Assembly: GCA_964368645.1 (NCBI GenBank)
Contig: CAYJBY010000006.1
Coordinates: forward strand, 50,428-114,427
DNA length: 64,000 nt
From: JAEDHM01 sp964368645
Lineage (GTDB): Bacteria; Bacillota; Clostridia; Christensenellales; CAG-1252
Direction of reading: 5' to 3'
Within the stretch, counting starts at the first letter, position 1. Each line of letters begins with the position of its first letter. The notes under the pieces were generated by a model. That model was not told where the DNA came from. It did not search any database and saw only the letters and a program-made list of their open reading frames with translations. The position numbers and the translations under genes are program-made. Below are positions 8,452 through 17,291 of this stretch, one piece after another.

Positions 8452-8490
8452 AAAAACGTAGCTGCTCCAAATTGAAACAGCCACGTTTTT
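8452..8490 (-). terminator. Hairpin terminator downstream of the HExxH gene
   Basis: AAAAACGT-A-GCTG (8452-8464) pairs with CAGC-C-ACGTTTTT (8478-8490), with one mismatch and a 13-base loop. It lies 6 bases past the stop codon of the minus-strand gene and has A/T flanks on both sides. Confidence 0.75.
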
Positions 8491-8496
8491 AATTCA

Positions 8497-10440
8497 TTAC
8501 ATTTTGAAAAGCTTTCCGCTTATTGATAATTTGGCATTATCCTGTTTCTTTACTTCTATACTAACGTATTTCAGTAAATCGTCTTGCGGATCCCATTTGA
8601 AGCTATTATTTACATCCTTTCGATACGGTTTTATATATTCGCGTTTTGGTAAACAAACATTCAAATTGTCACCTAATTGCTTTTCAACAATAGTTTTATC
8701 AACGGTATATCTTGAAGCTATCATTGTTGCAATGCGTTCGCAATTTATTCCGTTCGACTGGTGGAGACCGCAAATAATACCGTCTATCATAGGTTTTACC
8801 ACGCGAACAATGCTTTTCGGCTTTAATTTTTCGTTTGGTACGTGAATTGTCAGTTCTAGAAAAATACTTTCATTGGAATCGATTTTAGCGTCTGTTTTAA
8901 TATTTGCCGCATTCCTTTTCATCATATCGAAATAGGCGTAAGGCTTTGTATTGGAGTTGATTTTTGAAATCTCAAATCCGTCCCACTTGCAAATAGGCTT
9001 GTCGGATTTTTTAACAGGATTTTCTAATACTTGGTAATGGTAGTAATAAAGCTTATCGAATACTATTGAACTTTTTTCGCCGGAAAAACTAAGATTGTCC
9101 GTTGCAAGCGAAGAAAAACAGCTCTTGCCGTCAATATTATAGAATAACAAGTTTTCTATATCAGCACCCGATGGTGCTTTACCGCAAAACTCAGCATACA
9201 AATTACCCGTCGTTGCATCAATGATTTTGCCTAGAGCACTTTGCAACGCGCTTTTTAAGGAATGTTTTTCGGAGTTCATCGAGTCTTTTTCCCCAATCGT
9301 GTATGGCACGTATAATTTAGATATTGCCCAAACATTTCTCTCATCATAAAAGGTAACGTAATTGAGAGTTATGCTATATTTTTCTGTCTTAAACGCATTG
9401 ATAAGACTGTAGGCTAAACTCCAATCTCTTTTTGATACGCATATAACAAGATCCAACAACGAAGGTTCGCTTATTTTAGTTTTTTTGCTTACCGTTCTCA
9501 GTATGCTTTCTCCGGCATATCCCCACCCGGGGAAAACGCGTTTTTCAGAATGCTTTTCCACCCAATTTACAAGCCCGACATCGCCGTTTTTCTGCGCAAA
9601 AATGTACTGCATTGTTTCTGCAACGGTTTCCAGCACGGCATCCTTACTTACTATATCGTTATTTTGCGGATTGCCGCTCATTAAGCTTATATGAAGGTAA
9701 TGAGTGTATTCGTGCGCAAAAACAGATTCGGCTAAATGCTTTTCGGAGATTTGCTTATCTTGTGCCTCATCAACGATATTTTCTAAACACAAATAAATTG
9801 TGGACTTATTAAAACAGCACAATCCAAGTATCGAACTGCTGCTCATTAAGATAATTTCTTGAATCTTGATAAGCACGTCGATTAGCTTTTGCAAGTCCGC
9901 CTCTATCAAATTATTTTTTGTCGCTTCCTTAGTCTGTTCTATACAGGGAATTAAGTCTGATAAAATGTTCTTGACTGATGTAAAATCAGTCTCGTCAGCT
10001 TTTTTCACGCTTTCATAGACTTTTTTGAGTGCGTTAATTTTCCAACCATCTTTTTCATCGAAGTATTTTTCACATCCATCAATAAGCGGATATAATTCAT
10101 TTGCAACAAATTGTAACTTGGAAATTATTGTTGGACGGTAATATTCTTCAATTGTTTTCGATTCAACAAACTCGACTTTACATACGCCCACGCTCGCAGT
10201 CGCAATGCTAGCTAACCGGCTATAAACACTCCGCAGGTTTTCTATATACTGTAATTTTTTAACGTGCTTTACCAGTGCGTCAAGGTCAATACCACGATAT
10301 ATTTTTGACTTCGTGACAAAAACAGACATATTCTTCTCACACTGCGCATTGTGCAATATTCCGTCTTGCGTATTATAACTATAAACTTCCGGATTTACCC
10401 ATTCAATATAACTTGCATTCAAATCCGATATGGGAAACAA
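8497..10440 (-). CDS. Large protein with HExxH zinc-peptidase motif (probably the main part of an interrupted gene)
   Basis: The 647-residue frame (from a TTG at 10440; no ribosome binding site) contains the gluzincin-type motif H243-E-Y-T-H247 inside FAHEYTHYLH, with ETVAETM about 25 residues later offering the third zinc ligand. This suggests a zinc metallopeptidase. I recognise no family for the rest, and there is no signal peptide, so it is probably cytoplasmic. Upstream the frame stays open for 11 more codons (FECLGTNATNT) until a TAA that is also the stop of the 66-residue frame 10474-10674. Both parts are in the same phase, and the join KKVNG-stop-FECLG looks like a single domain. I therefore infer one original gene of about 724 codons, broken by a nonsense mutation, read through, or affected by a sequence error. 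Confidence 0.7.
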   Translation of the reverse strand: MFPISDLNASYIEWVNPEVYSYNTQDGILHNAQCEKNMSVFVTKSKIYRGIDLDALVKHVKKLQYIENLRSVYSRLASIATASVGVCKVEFVESKTIEEYYRPTIISKLQFVANELYPLIDGCEKYFDEKDGWKINALKKVYESVKKADETDFTSVKNILSDLIPCIEQTKEATKNNLIEADLQKLIDVLIKIQEIILMSSSSILGLCCFNKSTIYLCLENIVDEAQDKQISEKHLAESVFAHEYTHYLHISLMSGNPQNNDIVSKDAVLETVAETMQYIFAQKNGDVGLVNWVEKHSEKRVFPGWGYAGESILRTVSKKTKISEPSLLDLVICVSKRDWSLAYSLINAFKTEKYSITLNYVTFYDERNVWAISKLYVPYTIGEKDSMNSEKHSLKSALQSALGKIIDATTGNLYAEFCGKAPSGADIENLLFYNIDGKSCFSSLATDNLSFSGEKSSIVFDKLYYYHYQVLENPVKKSDKPICKWDGFEISKINSNTKPYAYFDMMKRNAANIKTDAKIDSNESIFLELTIHVPNEKLKPKSIVRVVKPMIDGIICGLHQSNGINCERIATMIASRYTVDKTIVEKQLGDNLNVCLPKREYIKPYRKDVNNSFKWDPQDDLLKYVSIEVKKQDNAKLSISGKLFKM

Positions 10441-10473
10441 CGTATTGGTTGCGTTTGTTCCTAAACATTCAAA

Positions 10474-10476
10474 TTA
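10474..10476 (-). other. In-frame TAA that splits the HExxH gene
   Basis: The codons before the stop read LLKKVNG and those after it read FECLG. There is no frameshift, no ribosome binding site and no ATG close downstream of the stop. A single base change would restore one long frame from 10674 to 8497. Confidence 0.65.
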
Positions 10477-10674
10477 GCCGTTCACCTTTTTAAGTAATGG
10501 ATTATTTCCCTTGCAATGATCCCCGAAAATAAGGGTAATCGCCGTTGGTTCAACGGTATTACCATTAATTATTGAAAGTTCTTGAGCAACTTTGTCTTTT
10601 AACTGCTCCGACGAAAACCTTTTACCGCTATTCTTGCGTATGACTTCATCTAATGCGTTTTTTTGTCCTTTCAT
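10474..10674 (-). CDS. N-terminal fragment of the HExxH gene (small DNA-binding-like domain)
   Basis: This 66-residue frame has a good ribosome binding site (GGGGAG, 6 bases before ATG) and a consensus promoter, so it holds the true start of the unit. Its sequence (ALDEVIRKNSGKRFSSEQLKD, then TLIFGDHCKGNNPLLKKVNG) resembles, from memory, small winged-helix-like domains placed in front of effector domains, which end in a strand such as G-x-Y-x-x-LG. Here that strand (FECLG) lies directly after the TAA at 10474-10476, in the same reading frame. It could instead be a free small protein co-expressed with the larger one, but the domain break argues against that. Confidence 0.55.
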   Translation of the reverse strand: MKGQKNALDEVIRKNSGKRFSSEQLKDKVAQELSIINGNTVEPTAITLIFGDHCKGNNPLLKKVNG

Positions 10675-10703
10675 TTTCTTCTCCCCTTTACAATATTAGC
10701 TTT

Positions 10704-10732
10704 ATTATAATTTTTTTGATAAAGAATGTCAA
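10704..10732 (-). promoter_or_regulatory. Promoter of the interrupted HExxH gene
   Basis: Perfect consensus on the minus strand: TTGACA (10727-10732), 17 bases, TATAAT (10704-10709). It has the best match in the window. Confidence 0.85.
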
Positions 10733-10800
10733 TACCCTAATGTCCGATAAACTTCCCTCCTACTATTAAATAACATTTTATAATTCAAATAGGTGACGAA

Positions 10801-11727
10801 ATGGATAAAATAAAGCTATTAGAAACAACCAAATCTTTTTCAAAAAAGAATTACATCACTGCGGTATATAACAAATTGCTTTCCGCTTGTATCGAATACC
10901 CGATACCGAGTCAGAAATTTTCCCGTAATTTGAAGTGGAACCTACAGGATATCTTTATTGAAGAAACCGAGAAACGCGATACACTATCAAAAATTGCCGT
11001 TGCTATCTGTACGGGCGAGACGCGTGAAGACAAAATAGACAAGCTTTTAAGCGGATTCGATAAGGAGTACATCTACAATTTAGGCAGGTCGCTACTGTAT
11101 GATTTCGGAATAAAAAACTCTTTTGTCAATGAATATCCCCATATCGTAAGCATAGCGATTACAAATAAAAATGCCAAAACAGAAAGCTTACAAATTCACC
11201 TTACAGAAGGCATTAATCGCGTTAATTTATGTAAGTACAAATCCGAATACTCAGCCGAAACGGTAGCAAGTGCTATTATGTGGTGTCTGCGCGGAATACC
11301 ATCGGAAATTATAAATGATGTTAGTTCTGAATATTTTTTATCCGAGTCGGCAAAAGAAAGATTGCTTAGCGGTAAGAGTAAAACAGAAACGGTAATAGCT
11401 AAGCTAACCGTTGAATCAAGCGACGGCTGTTTTTGCGGAGCCGATGCAAAAGCAGAATTTGAATTAAAAGACGGAAAGATAATATCTGACTTTTACACCG
11501 ATTCTCGGGAAGAAAAAACCGCTGAAGCGTATTTTAAGGGGCTTTGGAATAACACTTTCATAAGCAAATTCGGTGTAAAACACGGTAATATTTCCGAGAT
11601 TATCGCTCACGCAAGAAGTAATCGTTTTCCTGTGCTTATTGATTTAAGCGAGGTAGAAACCGAAAGCGTATTAACCGAAATCCTTTCTCTCAAAAATCAA
11701 ATTGTTATTTTCGAGACCGATAAATAA
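10801..11727 (+). CDS. Unknown protein, 308 residues
   Basis: I do not recognise a family. The protein is charged, has no signal peptide or membrane helix, and looks like a soluble cytoplasmic protein of mixed alpha/beta structure; its C-terminal part (from about residue 195) has a regular strand pattern (ETVIAKLTVESSDGCFCGAD). AGGTGA lies 6 bases before the ATG, and a TATAAT at 10779-10784 could serve as -10 box, with no clear -35. It is divergent from the HExxH gene with 126 bases between the two starts, so they may be controlled together. Both genes look more AT-rich than their neighbours, which may point to horizontal transfer. No terminator is obvious after it. Confidence 0.7.
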   Translation: MDKIKLLETTKSFSKKNYITAVYNKLLSACIEYPIPSQKFSRNLKWNLQDIFIEETEKRDTLSKIAVAICTGETREDKIDKLLSGFDKEYIYNLGRSLLYDFGIKNSFVNEYPHIVSIAITNKNAKTESLQIHLTEGINRVNLCKYKSEYSAETVASAIMWCLRGIPSEIINDVSSEYFLSESAKERLLSGKSKTETVIAKLTVESSDGCFCGADAKAEFELKDGKIISDFYTDSREEKTAEAYFKGLWNNTFISKFGVKHGNISEIIAHARSNRFPVLIDLSEVETESVLTEILSLKNQIVIFETDK

Positions 11728-11905
11728 ATGAGAATCGGCAAGGCATAAAACGAATATCAAAAAATGCTCTTATGGGAAACGCTTACTCTACCTTTTTTGT
11801 TTTTCAAATTTCTTTATTTATACCCCCCTATCTGTCATATTTTGTAAGAGGGGGAGGAAATTGTTGGAAGTTTTTATTCTTTTTTGAGAAAAAAGCCGAA
11901 ACCCC

Positions 11906-11933
11906 TTGACAAATTTTCAAAATGCGGTAAAAT
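11906..11933 (+). promoter_or_regulatory. clpB promoter
   Basis: TTGACA (11906-11911) and TAAAAT (11928-11933) are spaced by 16 bases. The remainder of 11728-12040 holds a short T-rich region and no gene. Confidence 0.8.
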
Positions 11934-11934
11934 A

Positions 11935-11961
11935 TTAGCAGTTGAATACATTGATTGCTAA
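11935..11961 (+). promoter_or_regulatory. CIRCE operator (HrcA binding site)
   Basis: TTAGCAGTT, nine bases, then GATTGCTAA: the same 9-9-9 layout as the CIRCE consensus TTAGCACTC-N9-GAGTGCTAA, with 7/9 and 8/9 arm matches. It starts 2 bases after the -10 box, so HrcA bound here would block the promoter. This predicts heat-shock induction of clpB. Confidence 0.8.
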
Positions 11962-12040
11962 CAGTCATTTCCGAAGAGTGCCAAAAACGGGCAAGTATCG
12001 GATTGACTTAATTACCTAATACTTAAAAGGAGGCAATGTT

Positions 12041-14623
12041 ATGAACGGTGACAGATTTACGAAAAAGACTATGGAAATCATAGCCGCCGCGCAGAAAGCG
12101 GCGATAGAACGGAACAACCTTAACGTAGCTCCCGAGCATTTGCTGTACGCTATGTTACAGGACGAAACAGGCTTAACCTTTAGGCTGATAGAGAAAAGCG
12201 GCGGTGACGTGCGGACGCTGAAAGCCAAGGTCGAGGAGCTTTTGAGCCGCATTCCGGGGATAACGGGCGGCGGCAGAGAGGCGGACAAGGTTTATATCGA
12301 CGCGGAAACCGACAAGCTGTTAATCGCGGCGGAAAACCTCGCCAAAACGATGAAGGACGATTACATTTCGCAGGAGCATTTGCTCTTGGTTATGCTAAGT
12401 TCCGCTAAGGGCGAGCTGAAAAAAGCCTTCGCGTCCTGCGGCGTTGAGCGCGGCGAGGTGCTTAAGGCTCTTCAGCAGGTAAGGGGCAATACCCGAATCG
12501 AAAGCGACAACCCCGAGGACACCTACGAGGCTCTTGAAAAGTACGGCACCGACCTGACCGAAAGGGCGAAAAAGCACAATATCGACCCCGTAATCGGCAG
12601 AGATGAGGAAATCCGTAACGTAATAAGGATTTTGTCCAGAAAGACCAAGAACAACCCCGTCCTAATCGGCGAGCCGGGCGTAGGCAAGACCGCCATTGCA
12701 GAGGGATTAGCCATAAGGATACAAAAGGGCGACGTTCCCGAGGGACTTAAGAACCGCAGGCTTATATCTTTGGATATGGGCGCACTTATCGCAGGCGCGA
12801 AGTACCGCGGCGAGTTTGAGGAAAGACTAAAGGCAGTGCTTAACGAGGTCAAAGCAAGCGACGGCGCGGTGATACTCTTTATCGATGAGCTTCACACCGT
12901 AGTCGGCGCAGGCAAGACCGAGGGCGCAATGGACGCAGGCAACCTGCTGAAACCTATGCTGGCAAGGGGCGAGCTGCACTGTATCGGCGCGACCACCTTA
13001 GACGAATACCGTATGTATATCGAAAAGGACGCGGCGCTTGAGCGGCGTTTCCAGCCTGTTCTGATTGCCGAGCCTACGGTGGAAGACACCATCAGCATAC
13101 TGCGAGGACTTAAGGAGCGTTACGAAATCTTTCACGGCGTAAGAATCCACGACGACGCGTTAATCGCGGCGGCAACCCTATCCAACCGATACATTTCCGA
13201 CAGATTTTTGCCCGACAAGGCGATAGACCTAGTTGACGAGGCGGCGGCTTCGATTAGAACGGAAATCGACAGTATGCCCACGGAAATGGACGCTGTTTCC
13301 AGAAAAATACTTCAGCTTCAAATAGAGGAAACCGCTCTCAACAAGGAAAACGACAACCTATCCCTCGCGCGGCTTGCCGACCTGAAAAAGGAGCTTTCCG
13401 AGCTTAAGGAGAAGTTTGAGGAAATGAAAATCCGTTGGGATAAGGAAAAGGCTTCCGTTGACGAGGAAAAGGAGCTGAAAGCACAGTTGGAGAACGCCGA
13501 AGCGGAGTTAGACAACGCCCAATCGAGCTACGATTACGAAAAAGCAGGAGAATACCGTTACAGTATTATTCCCGACATCAAAAAGAAACTGGAGGAGCTG
13601 AAAGGCAAGGAAAGCAAACAGCTTTTGCACGACGAGGTCACTGAGGACGATATTTGCGCCGTGGTATCCCGTTGGACAGGTATTCCCGTGGCTCGGCTTA
13701 TGTCGGGCGAAAGAGAAAAGCTTTTGCGTTTAGCTGAAAGCCTGCACCGCCGTGTGGTAGGACAGGACGAGGCTGTAACCAAGGTTGCCGACGCGGTTTT
13801 GAGGTCGAGAGCGGGAATCTCCGACGAGAACAGACCTATCGGCAGTTTCCTGTTCCTAGGACCTACGGGCGTAGGCAAAACAGAGCTTGCCAAGGCTCTT
13901 GCGGAAAACCTTTTCGACGACGAAAAGAATCTGGTTAGGATTGATATGAGCGAGTATATGGAAAAATTCTCCGTATCCCGTCTTGTAGGCGCACCTCCCG
14001 GCTACGTGGGTTACGAGGAGGGCGGCACCTTAACCGAGGCGGTGCGGCGTAAGCCCTACTGCGCGGTGCTGTTCGACGAAATCGAAAAGGCGCACCCTGA
14101 CGTTTACAACATACTTTTGCAGGTGCTGGACGACGGCAGAATAACGGATTCGCAGGGGCGGACGGTGGATTTTAAGAACACCATCATCATTATGACCTCT
14201 AACCTCGGCTCGGACATTATACTGGACGGCATTACGGCGGACGGCGAAATTTCCCAAGAGGCAAAGGCGCAGGTTGACGGCTTGCTTAAACGCTCCTTTA
14301 GACCTGAGTTTTTGAACCGTTTGGACGATATTGTGTACTATAAGCCGCTAACCCCCGACAACGTGAAGAGTATCGCCTCTCTTATGCTCAACAAGCTCAC
14401 CGCGCGTATGGCGGAAAAACGGCTTGCGCTTAGTATCACCGAGGCGGCGAAAGACTTTATCGCGGACAAAGGCTACGATCCCGTTTACGGCGCAAGACCT
14501 TTGCGGCGGTTCATACAAAGCAACGTGGAAAACCCCTTGGCAAAATATATCCTTACCGCTAACCCCCAAGAGGGCGCAACGGTTACGGTGGACGTTAAGG
14601 ACGGCGAGCTGACGGTGGGGTAA
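12041..14623 (+). CDS. clpB: ATP-dependent disaggregase ClpB
   Basis: This 860-residue AAA+ chaperone dissolves protein aggregates together with the DnaK system in the cytoplasm. It has the full ClpB architecture: N-terminal Clp-N repeats (residues 1-145), first ATPase module with GEPGVGKT (near residue 206) and VILFIDELHT, a long coiled-coil middle domain rich in Leu, Glu and Lys (about 405-525) that separates ClpB from ClpA/ClpC, then a second ATPase module with GPTGVGKT (near 605) and the C-terminal D2-small domain. AAAGGAGG precedes ATG 12041. The gene is alone in its unit, with a CIRCE-controlled promoter before it and a terminator after it. Confidence 0.97.
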   Translation: MNGDRFTKKTMEIIAAAQKAAIERNNLNVAPEHLLYAMLQDETGLTFRLIEKSGGDVRTLKAKVEELLSRIPGITGGGREADKVYIDAETDKLLIAAENLAKTMKDDYISQEHLLLVMLSSAKGELKKAFASCGVERGEVLKALQQVRGNTRIESDNPEDTYEALEKYGTDLTERAKKHNIDPVIGRDEEIRNVIRILSRKTKNNPVLIGEPGVGKTAIAEGLAIRIQKGDVPEGLKNRRLISLDMGALIAGAKYRGEFEERLKAVLNEVKASDGAVILFIDELHTVVGAGKTEGAMDAGNLLKPMLARGELHCIGATTLDEYRMYIEKDAALERRFQPVLIAEPTVEDTISILRGLKERYEIFHGVRIHDDALIAAATLSNRYISDRFLPDKAIDLVDEAAASIRTEIDSMPTEMDAVSRKILQLQIEETALNKENDNLSLARLADLKKELSELKEKFEEMKIRWDKEKASVDEEKELKAQLENAEAELDNAQSSYDYEKAGEYRYSIIPDIKKKLEELKGKESKQLLHDEVTEDDICAVVSRWTGIPVARLMSGEREKLLRLAESLHRRVVGQDEAVTKVADAVLRSRAGISDENRPIGSFLFLGPTGVGKTELAKALAENLFDDEKNLVRIDMSEYMEKFSVSRLVGAPPGYVGYEEGGTLTEAVRRKPYCAVLFDEIEKAHPDVYNILLQVLDDGRITDSQGRTVDFKNTIIIMTSNLGSDIILDGITADGEISQEAKAQVDGLLKRSFRPEFLNRLDDIVYYKPLTPDNVKSIASLMLNKLTARMAEKRLALSITEAAKDFIADKGYDPVYGARPLRRFIQSNVENPLAKYILTANPQEGATVTVDVKDGELTVG

Positions 14624-14709
14624 AAGTTTGTAGCCCCTAAACGGCAAAAACAAAGAAAAAAAGGTTATCGTAGGAACGGTAAAAAAACCGCTTTTACGTT
14701 TCAACGCAG

Positions 14710-14736
14710 GGGACGGGTTTTCCGTCCCTTTTCTTT
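14710..14736 (+). terminator. clpB terminator
   Basis: GGGACGG (14710-14716) pairs with CCGTCCC (14722-14728) around GTTTT, followed by TTTTCTTTT. Confidence 0.88.
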
Positions 14737-15087
14737 TCGTTCCGCATAGATGCGAGATTCTTCACTTCGCATAAACGCTCGTTCAGAATGACACGTCTAT
14801 TGTCTTATCCTTTTCCAAGCACCTATTATTCCAAAATGGTTTGTTCTGTCATTCCAAACAAGCGGCACAGGAATTACCGTGGTACTGTTCTCTGCAAAAA
14901 AGTTTAATCTGTCATTCTGAGGAACAATCCCATTGTGACGAAGAATCTCGCCGATAGGCGGTAATTATATCGATAAGACAAAAAGGGACGGGTTTTCCGT
15001 CCCTTTTCTTTTCGTTCCGCATAAATGCGAGATTCTTCACTTCGCGTAAATGCTCGTTCAGAATGACACGTCTATTGTCTTATCCTT
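14710..15087. repeat. 103-bp direct duplication carrying the terminator and an R-type arm
   Basis: Bases 14710-14812 and 14985-15087 are the same 103-bp block with three differences; each copy consists of the terminator hairpin plus one right R arm (14752-14792 and 15027-15067). A left R arm starts at 14911 between them. The second copy ends inside the stop codon of the next gene. This accounts for the gene-free stretch 14624-15085. Confidence 0.85.
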
Positions 15088-16342
15088 AATCGGCGGAAGC
15101 GGAATTGTAGCTTTCCTCCGCTCTCACTATGGTGCGGTGGGAAGCTATCGTCGCGTCGATAAAGGTAATATCCTTCGTGTCGGCTTTCCCCTGCATAAGG
15201 TCGATAAAGGTTTTAACCAATTTAATATCCCCCTCCAGATGCCCCGGGAGAGGGAGTTTTTTTGTGCGGTAGGTTTTGGTTTTGCCGCCGAAAAGGCTGA
15301 CCTTCAGTTTACCCGAAGCGTCGTCACCCACAATTTGTCCTTTGGTGCAGGTAATTCGGGTATTGCGGAAAAAGTCCGAAGTAAACGCGGAAAGCGTATG
15401 CGTGGCGTACCGCTCCCCCTTGAATTTCATCATAACCACCTGATGGTCGTTGGTGGTGTTGTCGCTTCTGAAAACGCAGTTGCCGTAGGAGCCTGTTTTC
15501 AGCGCAGCCAAAATATCCGCCTTGGAATTGCGGTATTTTCCCGTCAGCACCGAGGGCATATACTTGATAAATTTCGCCTTCCAAAAAGGATCGGTTATAT
15601 AGAGTTTCACCGCGTTATAAGGGCAGGTTGCGGCGTGAGGACAGCCGTCAGTACACTTATTCGGCGCACCCTCGGGGGCGTTTTCGGGGCGGAAATAAGT
15701 CAACGCGCCGTAGCTTTTCACGTCCTCCGCCTCCCCCTCCATAAACCAACTGATTAGGTCGATGTCGTGACAGCATTTTGCCATCAAAACAGGGGTGCTT
15801 TTTGCCTTATCGCGCCAGTTTCCCCTGACGTAGCTGTGGGCAAAATGATAATAGGCTATGTTTTCCTGATGGTTAAAGGTCATTATCTCGCCAAGCTCGC
15901 CGCTCCGCAGAATATCCTTGATTTTGGAATAATAATAGGAGTAGCGCAGAACGTGGCAAACCACCACCTTAACGCCCTTTTCCTCGGCGGCGCGTTTTAT
16001 CTCAAGGCACTCGTCAAGGTTGTAGGAAACAGGCTTTTCCACCATAACGTCGTAGCCTAAAGCGATTGCCTGCATACAGTTACGGTAATGGTCGGCGTCT
16101 TGGGTGCAAATCCACACCGCGTCCGCGCGTTTGACCTTAAAAAACTCCTTTTCGTCGGTGAAAATCGCCTTTTCGCCCAGTTTTAACTGCTTACCGACCT
16201 TAGCCGCCTTGACGGGATTAAGGTCGCATACGGCGACCACTTCCGCCGCCTTTCGCCTGAAAAGCCTAAGCCAACGGATATAGTTTTCGCCCCTGCTGCC
16301 CAGTCCGATTACCGCGATTTTTACCTTGTTCCCCACTTCCAT
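15086..16342 (-). CDS. Gfo/Idh/MocA family oxidoreductase
   Basis: The 418-residue protein has the N-terminal Rossmann fold of NAD(P)-dependent sugar dehydrogenases (IAVIGLGSRG at residues 8-17, then VVAVCDLNPVKA) and the family's active-site block VEKPVSYNLDE near residue 99. A four-cysteine stretch, CTDGCPHAATCPYNA around residue 230, is probably a metal or structural site seen in some members. The substrate, probably a sugar or sugar acid, cannot be read from sequence, and no transporter or catabolic genes are adjacent. ATG 16342 has GGAGGT in front; an upstream ATG would add six residues over that site. A perfect palindrome lies in the leader. Confidence 0.85.
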   Translation of the reverse strand: MEVGNKVKIAVIGLGSRGENYIRWLRLFRRKAAEVVAVCDLNPVKAAKVGKQLKLGEKAIFTDEKEFFKVKRADAVWICTQDADHYRNCMQAIALGYDVMVEKPVSYNLDECLEIKRAAEEKGVKVVVCHVLRYSYYYSKIKDILRSGELGEIMTFNHQENIAYYHFAHSYVRGNWRDKAKSTPVLMAKCCHDIDLISWFMEGEAEDVKSYGALTYFRPENAPEGAPNKCTDGCPHAATCPYNAVKLYITDPFWKAKFIKYMPSVLTGKYRNSKADILAALKTGSYGNCVFRSDNTTNDHQVVMMKFKGERYATHTLSAFTSDFFRNTRITCTKGQIVGDDASGKLKVSLFGGKTKTYRTKKLPLPGHLEGDIKLVKTFIDLMQGKADTKDITFIDATIASHRTIVRAEESYNSASAD

Positions 16343-16360
16343 AAAGACCTCCGTAAGCAA

Positions 16361-16377
16361 TATATCACCGTGATATA
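16361..16377 (-). promoter_or_regulatory. 17-bp palindromic operator in the oxidoreductase leader
   Basis: TATATCAC and GTGATATA flank a single central base. The site lies between the -10 box and the ribosome binding site, as expected for a repressor site. The regulator is not in the window. Confidence 0.6.
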
Positions 16378-16395
16378 GAAACTTTTTTGTGCTGA

Positions 16396-16424
16396 AATAT
16401 ATAATCTATGCTTGTCTTGCTCAA
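16396..16424 (-). promoter_or_regulatory. Promoter of the Gfo/Idh/MocA gene
   Basis: TTGAGC (16419-16424) and TATATT (16396-16401) on the minus strand, 17 bases apart. Confidence 0.55.
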
Positions 16425-16439
16425 ATCTATTTAAGCTTT

Positions 16440-17291
16440 GACTTCTATACTAAAATACCATTCCGCTTGTCATACTTAAAGCCATACAAGCCCCGTTTGT
16501 TATACTTAAAGCTATACACACCTTGTTTGTTATACTATGTTATACGTGGATTTATCTGCTCCAATAATCCGCCTATCGCAACAATATAAATCCTATTTGT
16601 TCCGTTTATCGCACTATGATATATAATCCTATTTGTTCCGTTTATCACACTATGATATATAATCCTATTTGTTCCGTTTATCACACTATGATATATAAAT
16701 CCTGTTTGTTATAGTTTGATATAATTAGTATACATATTGACGTTTGTTATATAATGTTATAAAGGACGGACGGATTGCGCCCTCTTCCTCTTAATCCGTT
16801 CTTCCTAGTATTCTTTCTTTACTACACTCCTAGCTAACCCGGATAAGCGGTTGGTTCGTCCTATGTATCGCACTGAAATCATATTATCACGCTAAAATTA
16901 TATAAGCTCCGTTTGTTATAGTTTGATATATTTAGATTATAATTTACGTTTATTATATAATGTTATACGGCGGCTCACCCACGTCAGACGACTTTACCAC
17001 ACTATGATACAAAATCCCTGTTGGTTATACCGGATTCTATTTGTTCCGTTTATCACACTATGATATACAAATCCTGCTTGTTCCGTTTATCACACTATGA
17101 TATATAAATCCTGTTTGTTATAGTTTGATATANNNNNNNNNNNNNNNNNNNNNNNNNNNNNNNNNNNNNNNNNNNNNNNNNNNNNNNNNNNNNNNNNNNN
17201 NNNNNNNNNNNNNNNNNNNNNNNNNNNNNNNNATTAGTATATATATTTACGTTTGTTATATAATGTTATAAAGGATGGACGGATTGCGCCG
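16440..17291. repeat. AT-rich tandem and segmental repeats around a scaffold gap
   Basis: Three head-to-tail copies of a 36-bp unit beginning TCCTATTTGTTCCG lie at 16591-16698. Further copies sit at about 17030-17110. A longer block (TTGTTATAGTTTGATATA ... TTATATAATGTTATA) occurs near 16707-16780, 16914-16971 and on both sides of the N run, the last ending in the same GGACGGATTGCGCC as the first. Shorter GTTATAC repeats fill 16480-16550. No gene is visible in 16425-17415. Confidence 0.85.
17133..17232. other. Scaffold gap (100 N)
   Basis: Exactly 100 N inside the AT-rich repeat block; the true length is unknown. Confidence 0.98.

Noticed and set aside
10801..11727. Lipoate-protein ligase-like C-terminal domain in the 308-residue protein
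   Set aside because: The resemblance is limited to a generic strand pattern; no ligase motif is present.
16591..16698. 36-bp repeats that resemble CRISPR repeat length
   Set aside because: The copies follow each other directly with no unique spacers, and no cas gene is present.
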